Source: Okeanomitos corallinicola TIOX110
Lineage (GTDB): Bacteria > Cyanobacteriota > Cyanobacteriia > Cyanobacteriales > Nostocaceae
DNA: 64,000 nt
NCBI RefSeq assembly: GCF_038050375.1
Contig: NZ_CP150886.1
Span: 1,219,318 to 1,283,317, forward strand
Reading direction: 5' to 3'
Both the position numbers and the translations under genes were made by a program. Every line of letters begins with the position of its first letter. The stretch's first letter is position 1. The notes below the pieces were generated by a model. That model worked only from the letters and a program-made list of their open reading frames with translations. It was not told the DNA's origin and made no database searches. Below are positions 38,872 through 47,021 of this stretch, piece after piece.

Positions 38872-39243
38872 TTAGACTAAAATTAGTTTTAGTTCTGTCA
38901 GAACTCGTTTAATTTCTAACATTAATACCCCTTGTTTAGCTTTTGCACTAGCCAAAACTAGTAGTACGGCATCTTCACCACAACCAGTTAGAATACCAAA
39001 GCCTTGATCTCCTTCTACAAAGATTCGATCAATTGTGCCTCTGGCTAGTTCCAAACCTATTCTTTCACCTAAAGAAAGCATAGATGCTGACATTGCTGAT
39101 ACTCTTTCTTCGTCCATTCCGCCGGGTAAACTTGCACCTAAAGGTAAACCATCGGGAGTAACAAGTGCTGCACCTTGAACATCTGTTGTAGAAGCTACAA
39201 AGTTTTGCAAAACCATACCCAGTTTTTCTGTGTTAATTGCCAT
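38872..39243 (-). CDS. Roadblock/LC7 domain protein (MglB-like)
   Basis: This 123-residue protein has the roadblock fold signatures GAALVTPDGLPLGASLPGG, VSAMSASMLSLGERIG and GFGILTGCGEDAVLLVLA. In bacteria, roadblock proteins act as GAPs or dimeric regulators of small GTPases. The GTPase gene follows on the same strand. It is the second gene of the cassette, 103 bp after the V4R-like gene. Confidence 0.85.
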   Translation of the reverse strand: MAINTEKLGMVLQNFVASTTDVQGAALVTPDGLPLGASLPGGMDEERVSAMSASMLSLGERIGLELARGTIDRIFVEGDQGFGILTGCGEDAVLLVLASAKAKQGVLMLEIKRVLTELKLILV

Positions 39244-39346
39244 AATAATTTATTCTCCTGGTACTTCTATTTTGATTGTTATGAGGAAGGTTTTTTCTTA
39301 TTTGAATAAGTTTGAAATCTGTAATTTGAAGGTACAGACTTTATGA

Positions 39347-39814
39347 TTACATTGGTGTAAATTCAAATACATCGTAAGTACCGCCTCTGAGTACAGAATC
39401 AGTATGTGTTCCCCGGAATCGTTGGCCGAGTATTTGTTCTAATGCTCCCCAAGCTGCACCCAATGTAAAGGTACATTTACGTTGAGAATCTGGTGCTTCA
39501 CCTGCGGAACAAACGGTTTCGGATGTATATACTTTAATCGTATCACCCTCTGTAATAATTTTATTAATGATGCAAAGTCTAGTTCCCTCTTTACCTAATG
39601 CTTGGGATAACTGAGCTTGTGCTTGATCTAAAGAGTCTAAACCTCCTGATAAACCCAAACTTTCAGCTAGTTTTTTGCCTCTTGTTCTGCCAGCTGCAAT
39701 AAGAGCAATGGCTGTGGCTTTTTCTCCTAAAACATCTTCTATGCCAGTAATTAATGATTTAAAACAAACAATACTGCTGAAATCTCCGAGTTGTGGTCTT
39801 AGTGTTTCTGACAT
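39347..39814 (-). CDS. V4R-like small-molecule-binding protein (tentative)
   Basis: This 155-residue protein is the first gene of the GTPase cassette. It has a central GEKATAIALIAAGRTRGKKLAE segment and a C-terminal CTFTLGAAWGALEQILGQRF region, which I tentatively compare to the V4R (4-vinyl reductase) or heme-NO-binding-like folds that bind hydrophobic ligands. Three Cys residues (near 18, 80 and 121) are present, but no clear metal motif. If the comparison holds, it could be a second sensor alongside the globin. The gene call is firm; the family assignment is weak. Confidence 0.7.
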   Translation of the reverse strand: MSETLRPQLGDFSSIVCFKSLITGIEDVLGEKATAIALIAAGRTRGKKLAESLGLSGGLDSLDQAQAQLSQALGKEGTRLCIINKIITEGDTIKVYTSETVCSAGEAPDSQRKCTFTLGAAWGALEQILGQRFRGTHTDSVLRGGTYDVFEFTPM

Positions 39815-40401
39815 AATTAATATTTACCTCAATTTAATTTAGATCATCAATGTCTTTACTCCCATCAGTAAAATCTAATTTGCTTGTGTTGTTGTGTCTA
39901 ATGCTGATGTTTGCAATCCTGTAAGTGTTTCAATTTATGCTTTTGTTTTGATTAATCCTTGTTTACTTATGACTTTATTATCTTGGATGAAAGTTTAATA
40001 TAACACCGTACAAATACTGAAATTACTTTTGATTATGGTTAAAATAAGATAAGCTTATGTAAACAAATACTCATTTATATGTTTAGGTCTGTAAAGTATA
40101 TATAGCAAGACTTTTATTTATAAAATATGATTATTTGTCAGTATTTTTTGTTTGATAAAAATAAAAAAAATAACTATAAATAAGTAGATTCTTTGTAGTA
40201 AAATTATGATCAGTAATGATTCTTACTAAACCTAGTTAGTCATGAAAAAAGATACAAATATTTACTTATTATTTTCAGTATTTAAATCATATACGTGTTA
40301 GCACTCGTCATACCTATGAGAATAGGTAAGAGTAAGTCCTAAATTATTAGCAACGCCAAAAAATATACTCTTTTTTATCAAAACTTTTAAACCTGGATTT
40401 C
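39815..40401. other. Upstream region of the GTPase cassette
   Basis: This 590-bp AT-rich region has no gene. It must hold the cassette promoter. A 6-bp inverted repeat ACCTAT-GAGA-ATAGGT near 40311 is a possible operator or weak hairpin. Confidence 0.5.
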
Positions 40402-41052
40402 TCATAAAGAGGATAAAAATGTATTTGCCAGAATAGCTGCTTGAGTGCGATCGCGCAAGTCTAAACGATTTAAGATGTTTGTAACATGATTTTTAACTGT
40501 TCCCTCAGAAATGTAAAGCGTCTGGGCAATTTCTCGGTTACTAGCACCTGTAGCAATTAGTTGTAATACTTCTTTTTCTCTAGGTGTTAACTCTGATAAA
40601 CCTGGGGGGATATTTGATATTTGCTTGGTTGTATTCGGTGGGAATTGAGTTAAGAGTTTATTAACTATACCTGGACCAAGTTGAGAATATCCTTTTTCCA
40701 CTGCACGAATAGCAGCGGCTAACTCTTCTGAGGGTGTATCTTTGAGTAAATAACCCATTGCACCATTTTTTAATGCAGCTTTAACATATTCTTGATCATC
40801 AAAAGTAGTTAAGACTAAGACTTTCGTTTCTGGGAAGCGGTTTTGAATTTCTTTTGTAGTAGCAACTCCATCCATAATTGGCATTCTCATATCCATGAGG
40901 ACGACATCAGGCTGGAATTTTTCTACTAAATTAATGGCAACTTCTCCATTTTCTGCTTCTGCAACTATTTCTAAGTCGGTTTCTAATTCTAATAATGCTC
41001 GTAAACCTTGACGGATTAAACTTTGATCATCTACCAGTAAAACTTTAATCAT
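40402..41052 (-). CDS. NarL/LuxR-type response regulator
   Basis: This 216-residue protein has a receiver domain with phospho-acceptor Asp54 (VLMDMRMP) and a C-terminal LuxR-type helix-turn-helix (LTPREKEVLQLIATG then EGTVKNHVTNIL). It lies 52 bp after its histidine kinase on the same strand and is surely its partner. The divergent neighbour on the far side of the kinase is a Spy/CpxP-like periplasmic protein, which could be a target. Confidence 0.9.
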   Translation of the reverse strand: MIKVLLVDDQSLIRQGLRALLELETDLEIVAEAENGEVAINLVEKFQPDVVLMDMRMPIMDGVATTKEIQNRFPETKVLVLTTFDDQEYVKAALKNGAMGYLLKDTPSEELAAAIRAVEKGYSQLGPGIVNKLLTQFPPNTTKQISNIPPGLSELTPREKEVLQLIATGASNREIAQTLYISEGTVKNHVTNILNRLDLRDRTQAAILANTFLSSL

Positions 41053-41104
41053 AATTTTTGAAGAAGTTCAAGAAGTTAGGAAGAGGGGGAGATTCATAAA
41101 CCAA

Positions 41105-42304
41105 TTACCTATTTAAAGGAATTGCAACTTTAATTTTACATCCAGCGTTACGAGCAGATATGATGTTGAATTCTCCATTTAATGCTAAGGTGCGATCGCG
41201 CATACTTTGTAAACCAAAACCAGTGGTATTTTGCTCTATATTAAAACCTCTACCATTATCTTCAATAATTAATTGAATACTATCTGTATCACTAATTAAT
41301 TCTAGATTAACAGTTGAAGCTTGGGCATATTTAGAAATATTTGTCATTGACTCTTGAATTATCCGATAAATGGGGGTATTCATTTCTATGGGAACAGGGT
41401 CTTTTAAGTCAATTTGACAATTAACTAAAACACCAGTAGAATGTTGAAAATCTGCTGCTAAAATACCAACAGAATTTGCCAAAGATTTTTCTTGTAAAGC
41501 TTGTGTCCTCATAGTAGAAACAGATTGACGCACATCCTGGAGAGCTTTTGAACCCAGTTCTTTAGCTGTTGCTAAAAATGTCATAGCTCTGGGTATATCA
41601 GATTTAGAAAGTTTTAAAGCAGTTTCTAGTTGCAAATTTAAAGCAGTTAAAGAATGTCCCAGGGAATCATGAATTTCTCTAGCGATGCGGTTACGTTCTT
41701 CTAAGGTAGCTTGATTTTCAATTTGTAGGGCATATTGACGGAGTTTTTCGTTAGCGCTGGCCAATTTATCTCGACTTTCCCGTTCAGATAATACGGCATT
41801 CATTAACAATAATACAAACACTAAACCCAAAGCGAATAAAACAGTGAATACAAAACTAAAGAACCTAAATCTTTCTTGTGCTGCTGGTGGTAAACGATGG
41901 GGTGGTAGGCGTTCTCTGAGGGTGAATAAGAATAAAATAAAAGACAATAAAGTAATTGTTAAACGACCTGGTAGTTTAAAAATCAAACAACTACGAGTGA
42001 CTAAAATTAAATAGAAAAAGGGAAAAAGTCTGGCAATTTTACCCCCAGAATAACCAGCAATTAATATTAATAATACTTCCAATGCAGTATATATAACTTT
42101 AGCTACGTTATTACTCGTGGGTAATCTTAAACCCATGAAACCAAATATAATTAAACTAATAATAGTTAATTCTGGAAATTGTACTGGAAAACGAGTTGAT
42201 GGAGGGGAGATAATTACTACTGATGCTGAAAGTCCTAGTAATACCCACTCTAAATAAAGCAGAAACCGAAAGGGATGATTATTAAATTGAATAGGACGAG
42301 ACAT
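41105..42304 (-). CDS. NarL-family (HisKA_3) membrane histidine kinase
   Basis: This 399-residue kinase has about five N-terminal membrane helices (within residues 12-170), a coiled linker, and a HisKA_3 domain with phospho-acceptor His212 in REIHDSLGHSLTAL. The HATPase domain contains IEDNGRGFN and GFGLQSMRDR. There is no large extracytoplasmic sensor, so the signal is probably sensed in the membrane, as in DesK-type kinases. It forms an operon with the following NarL regulator. Confidence 0.88.
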   Translation of the reverse strand: MSRPIQFNNHPFRFLLYLEWVLLGLSASVVIISPPSTRFPVQFPELTIISLIIFGFMGLRLPTSNNVAKVIYTALEVLLILIAGYSGGKIARLFPFFYLILVTRSCLIFKLPGRLTITLLSFILFLFTLRERLPPHRLPPAAQERFRFFSFVFTVLFALGLVFVLLLMNAVLSERESRDKLASANEKLRQYALQIENQATLEERNRIAREIHDSLGHSLTALNLQLETALKLSKSDIPRAMTFLATAKELGSKALQDVRQSVSTMRTQALQEKSLANSVGILAADFQHSTGVLVNCQIDLKDPVPIEMNTPIYRIIQESMTNISKYAQASTVNLELISDTDSIQLIIEDNGRGFNIEQNTTGFGLQSMRDRTLALNGEFNIISARNAGCKIKVAIPLNR

Positions 42305-42464
42305 AATAATTTAAAGGTCAAAAGTCAATTGTATTATGTTATAGATTATGGAAACTGAGAACATGACTAAAGTCATGGGTTAAGATGTGACTTTCTCCTC
42401 ATGTGATTTGTGAAGATGATTGTCTATGATAGTGACATCCAACCAGAAAAAACAAGGTAATTTT

Positions 42465-42941
42465 ATGAAAGTCAAAACATTATCATTAATAGCTGCTGCA
42501 TTTGCTGTAACTTTAACTGCAACTCCTTTTATAGCACAAGCACAAGAAGCGTCTCCTTCCCGTCAACCTGGTAAAGAATATCGTCAAAAAGGTGGTTGGG
42601 AAAAATTAGGACTCACGGAAGCACAAAAAAATAAAATTATGGAAATTCGTGGTAATGCTCGTGCAGAAATGCAAAAAGTTTTCACTACAGAACAAAAAGA
42701 ACAGTTAAGAGCTATGATGCAGGAGCGTCGAAATGAAGTTTCTCAAGGTAGAAAAAGAGGTTGGAAGAAAAATGCCTTTGCTGAGTTGAATTTAACTGAA
42801 GCACAAAAAACTAAAATGCAGGAAATTAAAGAGTCATCAAAACAGCAAATGGAAGCTGTTCTTACTCCTGCACAATTAAAACAACTCCAGGAAATGAAAC
42901 AGAATAGAGAGTTACGTCGTCAACAACGTAATAATAAATAA
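42465..42941 (+). CDS. Spy/CpxP-like periplasmic LTXXQ protein
   Basis: From the Met at 42465 the protein has 158 residues. This start is chosen because AAGG lies 7 bases upstream and it opens with the signal peptide MKVKTLSLIAAAFAVTL, cleaved near AQA. An upstream in-frame ATG at 42420 would add 15 residues before the signal. The mature part has two repeats of the motif LTEAQKNKIMEI (LTEAQ and LTEAQKTKMQEI) and ends in a Gln/Arg-rich tail. This is the LTXXQ family of Spy/CpxP chaperones. It is divergent from a two-component system, the same neighbourhood as cpxP-cpxRA in enterobacteria, so it may be its target and feedback regulator. Confidence 0.82.
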   Translation: MKVKTLSLIAAAFAVTLTATPFIAQAQEASPSRQPGKEYRQKGGWEKLGLTEAQKNKIMEIRGNARAEMQKVFTTEQKEQLRAMMQERRNEVSQGRKRGWKKNAFAELNLTEAQKTKMQEIKESSKQQMEAVLTPAQLKQLQEMKQNRELRRQQRNNK

Positions 42942-42947
42942 TCCTGT

Positions 42948-42971
42948 GGGGGTTCAGCCGTGCTAAACCCC
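42948..42971. terminator. Shared hairpin between convergent genes (GGGTTTAGC family)
   Basis: GGGGTTCAGC and GCTAAACCCC form a 10-bp stem with one mismatch. It lies between the Spy-like gene and the MATE gene and overlaps the last bases of the MATE gene. It probably serves as a bidirectional terminator. Confidence 0.55.
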
Positions 42972-44333
42972 TGAATTTAATTCCTTGATTTTCTCACTGC
43001 TATGATTCAAAGTTTGAGGTACTTGTACTGCCAAAACCACCATCAGAGTTGCCATATAAGAAACAAGAGTTCCCCAAAGCAGATGGTTATTTTGGAAGTA
43101 CCAAGCGGCGAGCGCTAGAGGGGTAAAACCAATGAAGAAAGCTAATAATACGGCATTTCGTAAAATTACAGCTTCCTTCAAACCGATAAAATAACCTTCC
43201 AACATAAATGTGATTGCTGTAATTACTAAAACAGGTAACAACCAAATTGTATAATCAGTGATATTGTTATTAATTTCTGGATGATTAGTTAATAGTCCAA
43301 AAACCTGTTCGGGAAAAACAACTGATATAAAAACAAAAATGAGGGCGATCGCCAAAGCTGATAATATAGATGCAATCAGCAAAGGTATCATCTGTGCTTG
43401 ATTTCCCTTACTCTTAAAATTACCAGTCAAAGTTTGTGTAGTCACGCCTACACCTTGGACAGTAAACTGACTTAAAAGTGCAATTTGTAAAAGTAACCCA
43501 TTTTCAGCCAGAACTGTTTTTCCCATTCCTGCACTTAAATTAGTAAAAATAGAATAAACAGAAATCAAAACTAAAAATCTAATCAAAATATTACTTTTTA
43601 ACACCACAGTTTTCTTAATAGCTACCCAGTCAAACAATTCTTTAATAGCAGCTAAAAAAACCTGCCATTGAATAGTTAAAACTACCCCCAGCAAACCAAC
43701 AAATAAACCCAAATACTGACTTAAAGCAGTAGCCAAACCCGCACCCATACTTTCCCAACCCCACTTCACAATCATGAGATAGTCAAGCAAAACATTAGCA
43801 CCATTAGCTACAATAGACATCAATAGAACGACACCATTCATTTCCCGGCCTAAAAACCAACCAAACAGTACAAAATTGATTAAAACCGCAGGTGCGCCCC
43901 AAATTCTCCCATTAAAATAATCAACTCCAGAAGCTTCAATATCTGGAGAACCACTCAACACAAAAAAACCAAATTTCTGGATGGGATATTGCAACAGCAG
44001 AATAAATAAACCTAACATCAAAGCTATTAAACCACTGCGTAATCCCGCTAGTAAAACTTCTTGAGGTTGATCAAGTCCCGCTGCTTGGGCTGTTAGCGCG
44101 TTGGTACTAGACCGCATAAACTTTAAAACTCGGTATAAATAGTCGAATAGGATAGTTCCTAAAATCACCCCAGCTAAATGGCGAATATCTGCCAAATGTC
44201 CTAAAAAGGCAATATCCACTAAACCCGCCAAAGGTATCATCATGTTAGAAAGCATACTAACACTTGCTAACCGATAGAACCGAGGTAAGAAATTGTATGA
44301 ATTAGGTAATACAAAAGCCATGGAAATTAACAA
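42963..44333 (-). CDS. MATE-family efflux transporter (DinF-like)
   Basis: This 456-residue protein has 12 membrane segments in two six-helix halves and the MATE features PLAGLVDIAFLGHL (near 35) and VNGANVLLDYLMIVKWG-like in the second repeat. It would export cationic or organic compounds using a Na+ or H+ gradient. The substrate cannot be told from sequence. Some cyanobacterial relatives sit in guanitoxin clusters, but no such cluster is here, so that name is not used. The gene is convergent with the Spy-like gene and divergent from sipA. Confidence 0.85.
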   Translation of the reverse strand: MLISMAFVLPNSYNFLPRFYRLASVSMLSNMMIPLAGLVDIAFLGHLADIRHLAGVILGTILFDYLYRVLKFMRSSTNALTAQAAGLDQPQEVLLAGLRSGLIALMLGLFILLLQYPIQKFGFFVLSGSPDIEASGVDYFNGRIWGAPAVLINFVLFGWFLGREMNGVVLLMSIVANGANVLLDYLMIVKWGWESMGAGLATALSQYLGLFVGLLGVVLTIQWQVFLAAIKELFDWVAIKKTVVLKSNILIRFLVLISVYSIFTNLSAGMGKTVLAENGLLLQIALLSQFTVQGVGVTTQTLTGNFKSKGNQAQMIPLLIASILSALAIALIFVFISVVFPEQVFGLLTNHPEINNNITDYTIWLLPVLVITAITFMLEGYFIGLKEAVILRNAVLLAFFIGFTPLALAAWYFQNNHLLWGTLVSYMATLMVVLAVQVPQTLNHSSEKIKELNSGV

Positions 44334-44438
44334 AATGAGAGATAATTGAGTTTATTTATGGTTGACATTCGGCAAAAATCAGAACTGATAGAATCTGAAA
44401 ACACCTATTAAAAGTAAGTTAACCTTAACCAGTTGAAA

Positions 44439-44687
44439 ATGTCTCAAGAATTTCCCATTGGTAGTAAAGTCCGTGTCATCGCTCTACCACCTTACATCAA
44501 AACCGCCGACCCCATGCCTATGTTACGCCCTCCCAATGTAGTTAGCATTGGCGAAGAGGGTATAGTTATTGACCGTCGCCCTGGCGGATACTGGGGTATA
44601 CGCTTTGCTAGGGGTAATTTCCTCATAGATAGTCAATATATCGAAAATGCAGAAAATTCTGTCATATCTAATTCAGAATCGGAATAA
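44439..44687 (+). CDS. sipA: Regulatory protein SipA (DUF3148)
   Basis: This is an 82-residue SH3-like protein with PIGSKVRVIALPPYIKTADP, GEEGIVIDRRPGGYWGIRFA and FLIDSQYIE, the signature of SipA/DUF3148. In other cyanobacteria SipA binds the NblS/Hik33 histidine kinase and modulates its activity in high light and nutrient stress. The ATG at 44439 is preferred; a TTG at 44433 would add only two residues. A short Ser-rich tail follows the conserved core. Confidence 0.88.
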   Translation: MSQEFPIGSKVRVIALPPYIKTADPMPMLRPPNVVSIGEEGIVIDRRPGGYWGIRFARGNFLIDSQYIENAENSVISNSESE

Positions 44688-44742
44688 CAACTATCCAAAA
44701 TGTTAACTTATGTGAAGTGAGTGATGATTTTGGTGAATAACA

Positions 44743-45300
44743 ATGATTTCTCGACGCAGTTTGATCAGCATATTACTGGCTAGTTGTTTATCTGTGATTA
44801 GTTGGTTAAACTTTACCCCCACAGCTGCGGCTTTGGGTGGTAAATTACCAGCAATTAATCAGCCAGCACCCGATTTTACCTTACCTACTAACACAGGAGA
44901 TGGTGAAATTGCCCTTACTGATTTTCGTGGTCAGTGGGTGGTTTTATATTTTTATCCCAAAGATTTCACCTCTGGTTGTACTATCGAAGCACGACGTTTT
45001 CAACAAGACTTACCTAAATATCTGCAAAAAAATACCCAGATTATTGGTGTCAGTGCCGATGATATTGATTCCCATGCGGAATTTTGCGATTCTGAAGGGT
45101 TAAAATTTCCCCTATTAGCTGATACTAATGGCGCAGTTAGTAAAGCTTATGGTTCTTGGATTGGCTTTTTATCCATGCGACACAGTTTTATTATTGATCC
45201 TCAAGGGGTTTTACGGGATACTTTTGTCAAAGTGAATCCTAACATTCACAGTGCAGAAGTGTTAGCAAGACTGGAAAAACTACAGTCAGCAGATTCTTAA
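44743..45300 (+). CDS. PrxQ/BCP-type peroxiredoxin, exported
   Basis: This 185-residue protein has an N-terminal signal sequence, either a Sec peptide cleaved near AAA or a short lipobox LASC (12-15). The thioredoxin-fold domain has the peroxidatic Cys79 in DFTSGCTIEA. The PrxQ resolving Cys five residues later is absent; Arg84 is there. A second Cys115 occurs in AEFCDSEG and could act instead. It would reduce peroxides in the thylakoid lumen or periplasm. It lies 55 bp after sipA, probably in one transcript. Confidence 0.85.
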   Translation: MISRRSLISILLASCLSVISWLNFTPTAAALGGKLPAINQPAPDFTLPTNTGDGEIALTDFRGQWVVLYFYPKDFTSGCTIEARRFQQDLPKYLQKNTQIIGVSADDIDSHAEFCDSEGLKFPLLADTNGAVSKAYGSWIGFLSMRHSFIIDPQGVLRDTFVKVNPNIHSAEVLARLEKLQSADS

Positions 45301-45337
45301 TAGTTAAGCTGTTGTGCATTTAATTTTTATCAGTCTA

Positions 45338-45354
45338 GCGGGCAAGATGCCCGC
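45338..45354. repeat. Interspersed palindrome GCGGGCA/TGCCCGC
   Basis: A 7-bp perfect stem with a 3-base loop, followed by ACCACAAGAC. It is the inverse of the GGGTGGGCATCTTGCCCGCC unit at 17328 and related to 2360. It lies after the peroxiredoxin gene. Confidence 0.7.
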
Positions 45355-45380
45355 ACCACAAGACTTAAAAGAATGCAGAA

Positions 45381-45401
45381 TTTAGAATTTAGAATTTAGA
45401 A
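45381..45401. repeat. Heptamer STRR (TTTAGAA x3)
   Basis: Three exact TTTAGAA heptamers lie between two different hairpin repeats, in the 220-bp gap before the DUF-like membrane gene. Confidence 0.85.
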
Positions 45402-45405
45402 TTAC

Positions 45406-45479
45406 GTTTTGCAACGGGGATTTTACCCCGACGCAAAACACGCTGCTTGTAGAAGCAGGGAACTTTAACCCCCAAAGTT
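45406..45479. repeat. Cluster of three consecutive hairpins
   Basis: Three stems follow each other: GTTTTGC/GCAAAAC enclosing CGGGG/CCCCG (45406-45439), CTGCTT/AAGCAG (45443-45458) and AACTTT/AAAGTT (45461-45479). The arrangement looks like a structured mobile repeat or the hairpin end of an IS200/IS605-type element. No transposase is near. Confidence 0.6.
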
Positions 45480-45520
45480 GGTTAAAATATAATTAATTAA
45501 GCAATCAATTAAGCTAAAGC

Positions 45521-45967
45521 GTGGAATATATGGAAGTTGAACGCAAAGCTACCACTTCAACTGCTACAAATAATCGTACAACCTTAGAATTGTTACGAGA
45601 CATTGAAGGTTCGCTACGTCGTCCTACTGTAGCCGTAATCATCCGGTTTTCACCGCCAAACATCCGGCAGAAATTGCCAGCTGCTTCTGTTTTTGCAGAG
45701 GAATTTATGCAAGATTTAGCGAAAATTAATATTAAGGATATTAATGATTTTGAACTGCAACCCGCAAGAATTTATATTGGTTTAACCTTTGTCGGGTTTG
45801 GGGCGCTGATGATGGTGATACTTTTACTCTACATCAATACCTTCAATCCCCACATTAATTATCTGGAACAAATAAATAAATATTGGTATCAATATATTTT
45901 GTGTGTTTGTTTAGGTGTGACAGGAATGTTTCTCATTGCGAGGGAAGTAATTCGTTATCACCGCTAA
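45521..45967 (+). CDS. Hypothetical membrane protein, two C-terminal helices
   Basis: This 148-residue protein has a soluble N-terminal half with a conserved-looking RRPTVAVIIRFSPPNIRQKL and two membrane helices at about 88-106 and 125-143. The start is GTG at 45521 or ATG at 45530. I do not recognise the family. It is followed 53 bp later by the PPK2 gene on the same strand, and the two may be co-transcribed. Confidence 0.7.
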   Translation: MEYMEVERKATTSTATNNRTTLELLRDIEGSLRRPTVAVIIRFSPPNIRQKLPAASVFAEEFMQDLAKINIKDINDFELQPARIYIGLTFVGFGALMMVILLLYINTFNPHINYLEQINKYWYQYILCVCLGVTGMFLIAREVIRYHR

Positions 45968-46020
45968 GTTTAGGTATAATTTTAATTCAGCAATATCCCA
46001 ATATAAAAGTGCAATTACCA

Positions 46021-46890
46021 ATGAATCATGATCCTTTTATTGTTTATCCTGGGGTGAAAATTTCTTTACAGGATGATTATAACCCCAGTTATAAAGCTGA
46101 ATTTCATGAAAAAGCCGATGCGAGAAAAAAACTCAAGGCAGGGATTAAAGAACTAGCTAATTATCAAGATGTTCTCTATGCTCAAAATACCTATGCTTTA
46201 TTAATAATTTTTCAAGCCATGGATGCTGCTGGTAAAGATAGTACCATTAAGCACGTCATGTCTGGAATTAATCCCCAAGGATGCCAAGTTTTTAGTTTTA
46301 AATCTCCCAGTGATGAAGAACTAGATCATGATTATTTATGGCGGTCAATGAAGGCTTTACCAGAACGGGGGAGAATTGGTATATTTAACCGCTCATATTA
46401 TGAGGAATTGTTAATAGTTAGGGTACATCGAGAAATACTAGAAAAACAACAATTGCCCTATATTCCTAGTGGTGATAAAATCTGGCAGCAGCGATTTGAG
46501 GAAATTAATAATTTTGAAAAATATTTGGTAAATAATGGAATTGTTATTCTGAAATTTTTTCTCAATGTGTCTAAACAAGAGCAGAAACAACGCTTTTTAG
46601 AACGAATTGAATCACCGGAAAAAAATTGGAAATTTTCAGCTAGTGATGTGCGTGAGCGTGGTTTTTGGAATGATTATATGATGGCTTATAATCAAATATT
46701 TAATAATACTAGCACTGAATATGCACCTTGGTACATTATTCCAGCAGACCGTAAGTGGTTTACAAGGTTAGTTGTTTCGGATATTATCTGCAATAAATTA
46801 AAGGCATTAAATCTCCAATATCCCAGTTTAAGTGAAGAAGATAAGCAACGACTTGTAGAGGCTAAAAAAATTTTAGAAACCGAAATTTGA
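46021..46890 (+). CDS. Polyphosphate kinase 2 family
   Basis: This 289-residue PPK2 transfers phosphate between polyphosphate and nucleotides. The ATG at 46021 gives MNHDPFIVYPGVKIS, the normal start; a longer frame overlaps the upstream gene and is not likely. The Walker A is AMDAAGKDST (near 64-74) and Walker B is in RIGIFNRSYYEELL. NPQGCQVFSFKSPSDEEL and ERIESPEKNWKFS are typical PPK2 motifs. The subclass (ADP, AMP or GDP preference) is not clear from sequence. Confidence 0.85.
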   Translation: MNHDPFIVYPGVKISLQDDYNPSYKAEFHEKADARKKLKAGIKELANYQDVLYAQNTYALLIIFQAMDAAGKDSTIKHVMSGINPQGCQVFSFKSPSDEELDHDYLWRSMKALPERGRIGIFNRSYYEELLIVRVHREILEKQQLPYIPSGDKIWQQRFEEINNFEKYLVNNGIVILKFFLNVSKQEQKQRFLERIESPEKNWKFSASDVRERGFWNDYMMAYNQIFNNTSTEYAPWYIIPADRKWFTRLVVSDIICNKLKALNLQYPSLSEEDKQRLVEAKKILETEI

Positions 46891-47021
46891 GCGGGGAATA
46901 GTTATTTTGATTAATTTAGTGTATCCTAATTATTGCTAGAGTAGACAATTAAGTTAATAACTAAATAACTAAAGAGTGCTACTAAGAGGAAACTGTATTA
47001 CCTAATTATCAAAATAATTTC

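Noticed and set aside
42963-44333. Naming the MATE gene as guanitoxin exporter GntT
   Set aside because: No other guanitoxin genes are in the window and MATE proteins are too similar to be named this way from sequence.
45883-46020. N-terminal extension of the PPK2 frame
   Set aside because: It overlaps the upstream membrane gene in another frame and has no PPK2 similarity; the ATG at 46021 starts the conserved domain.
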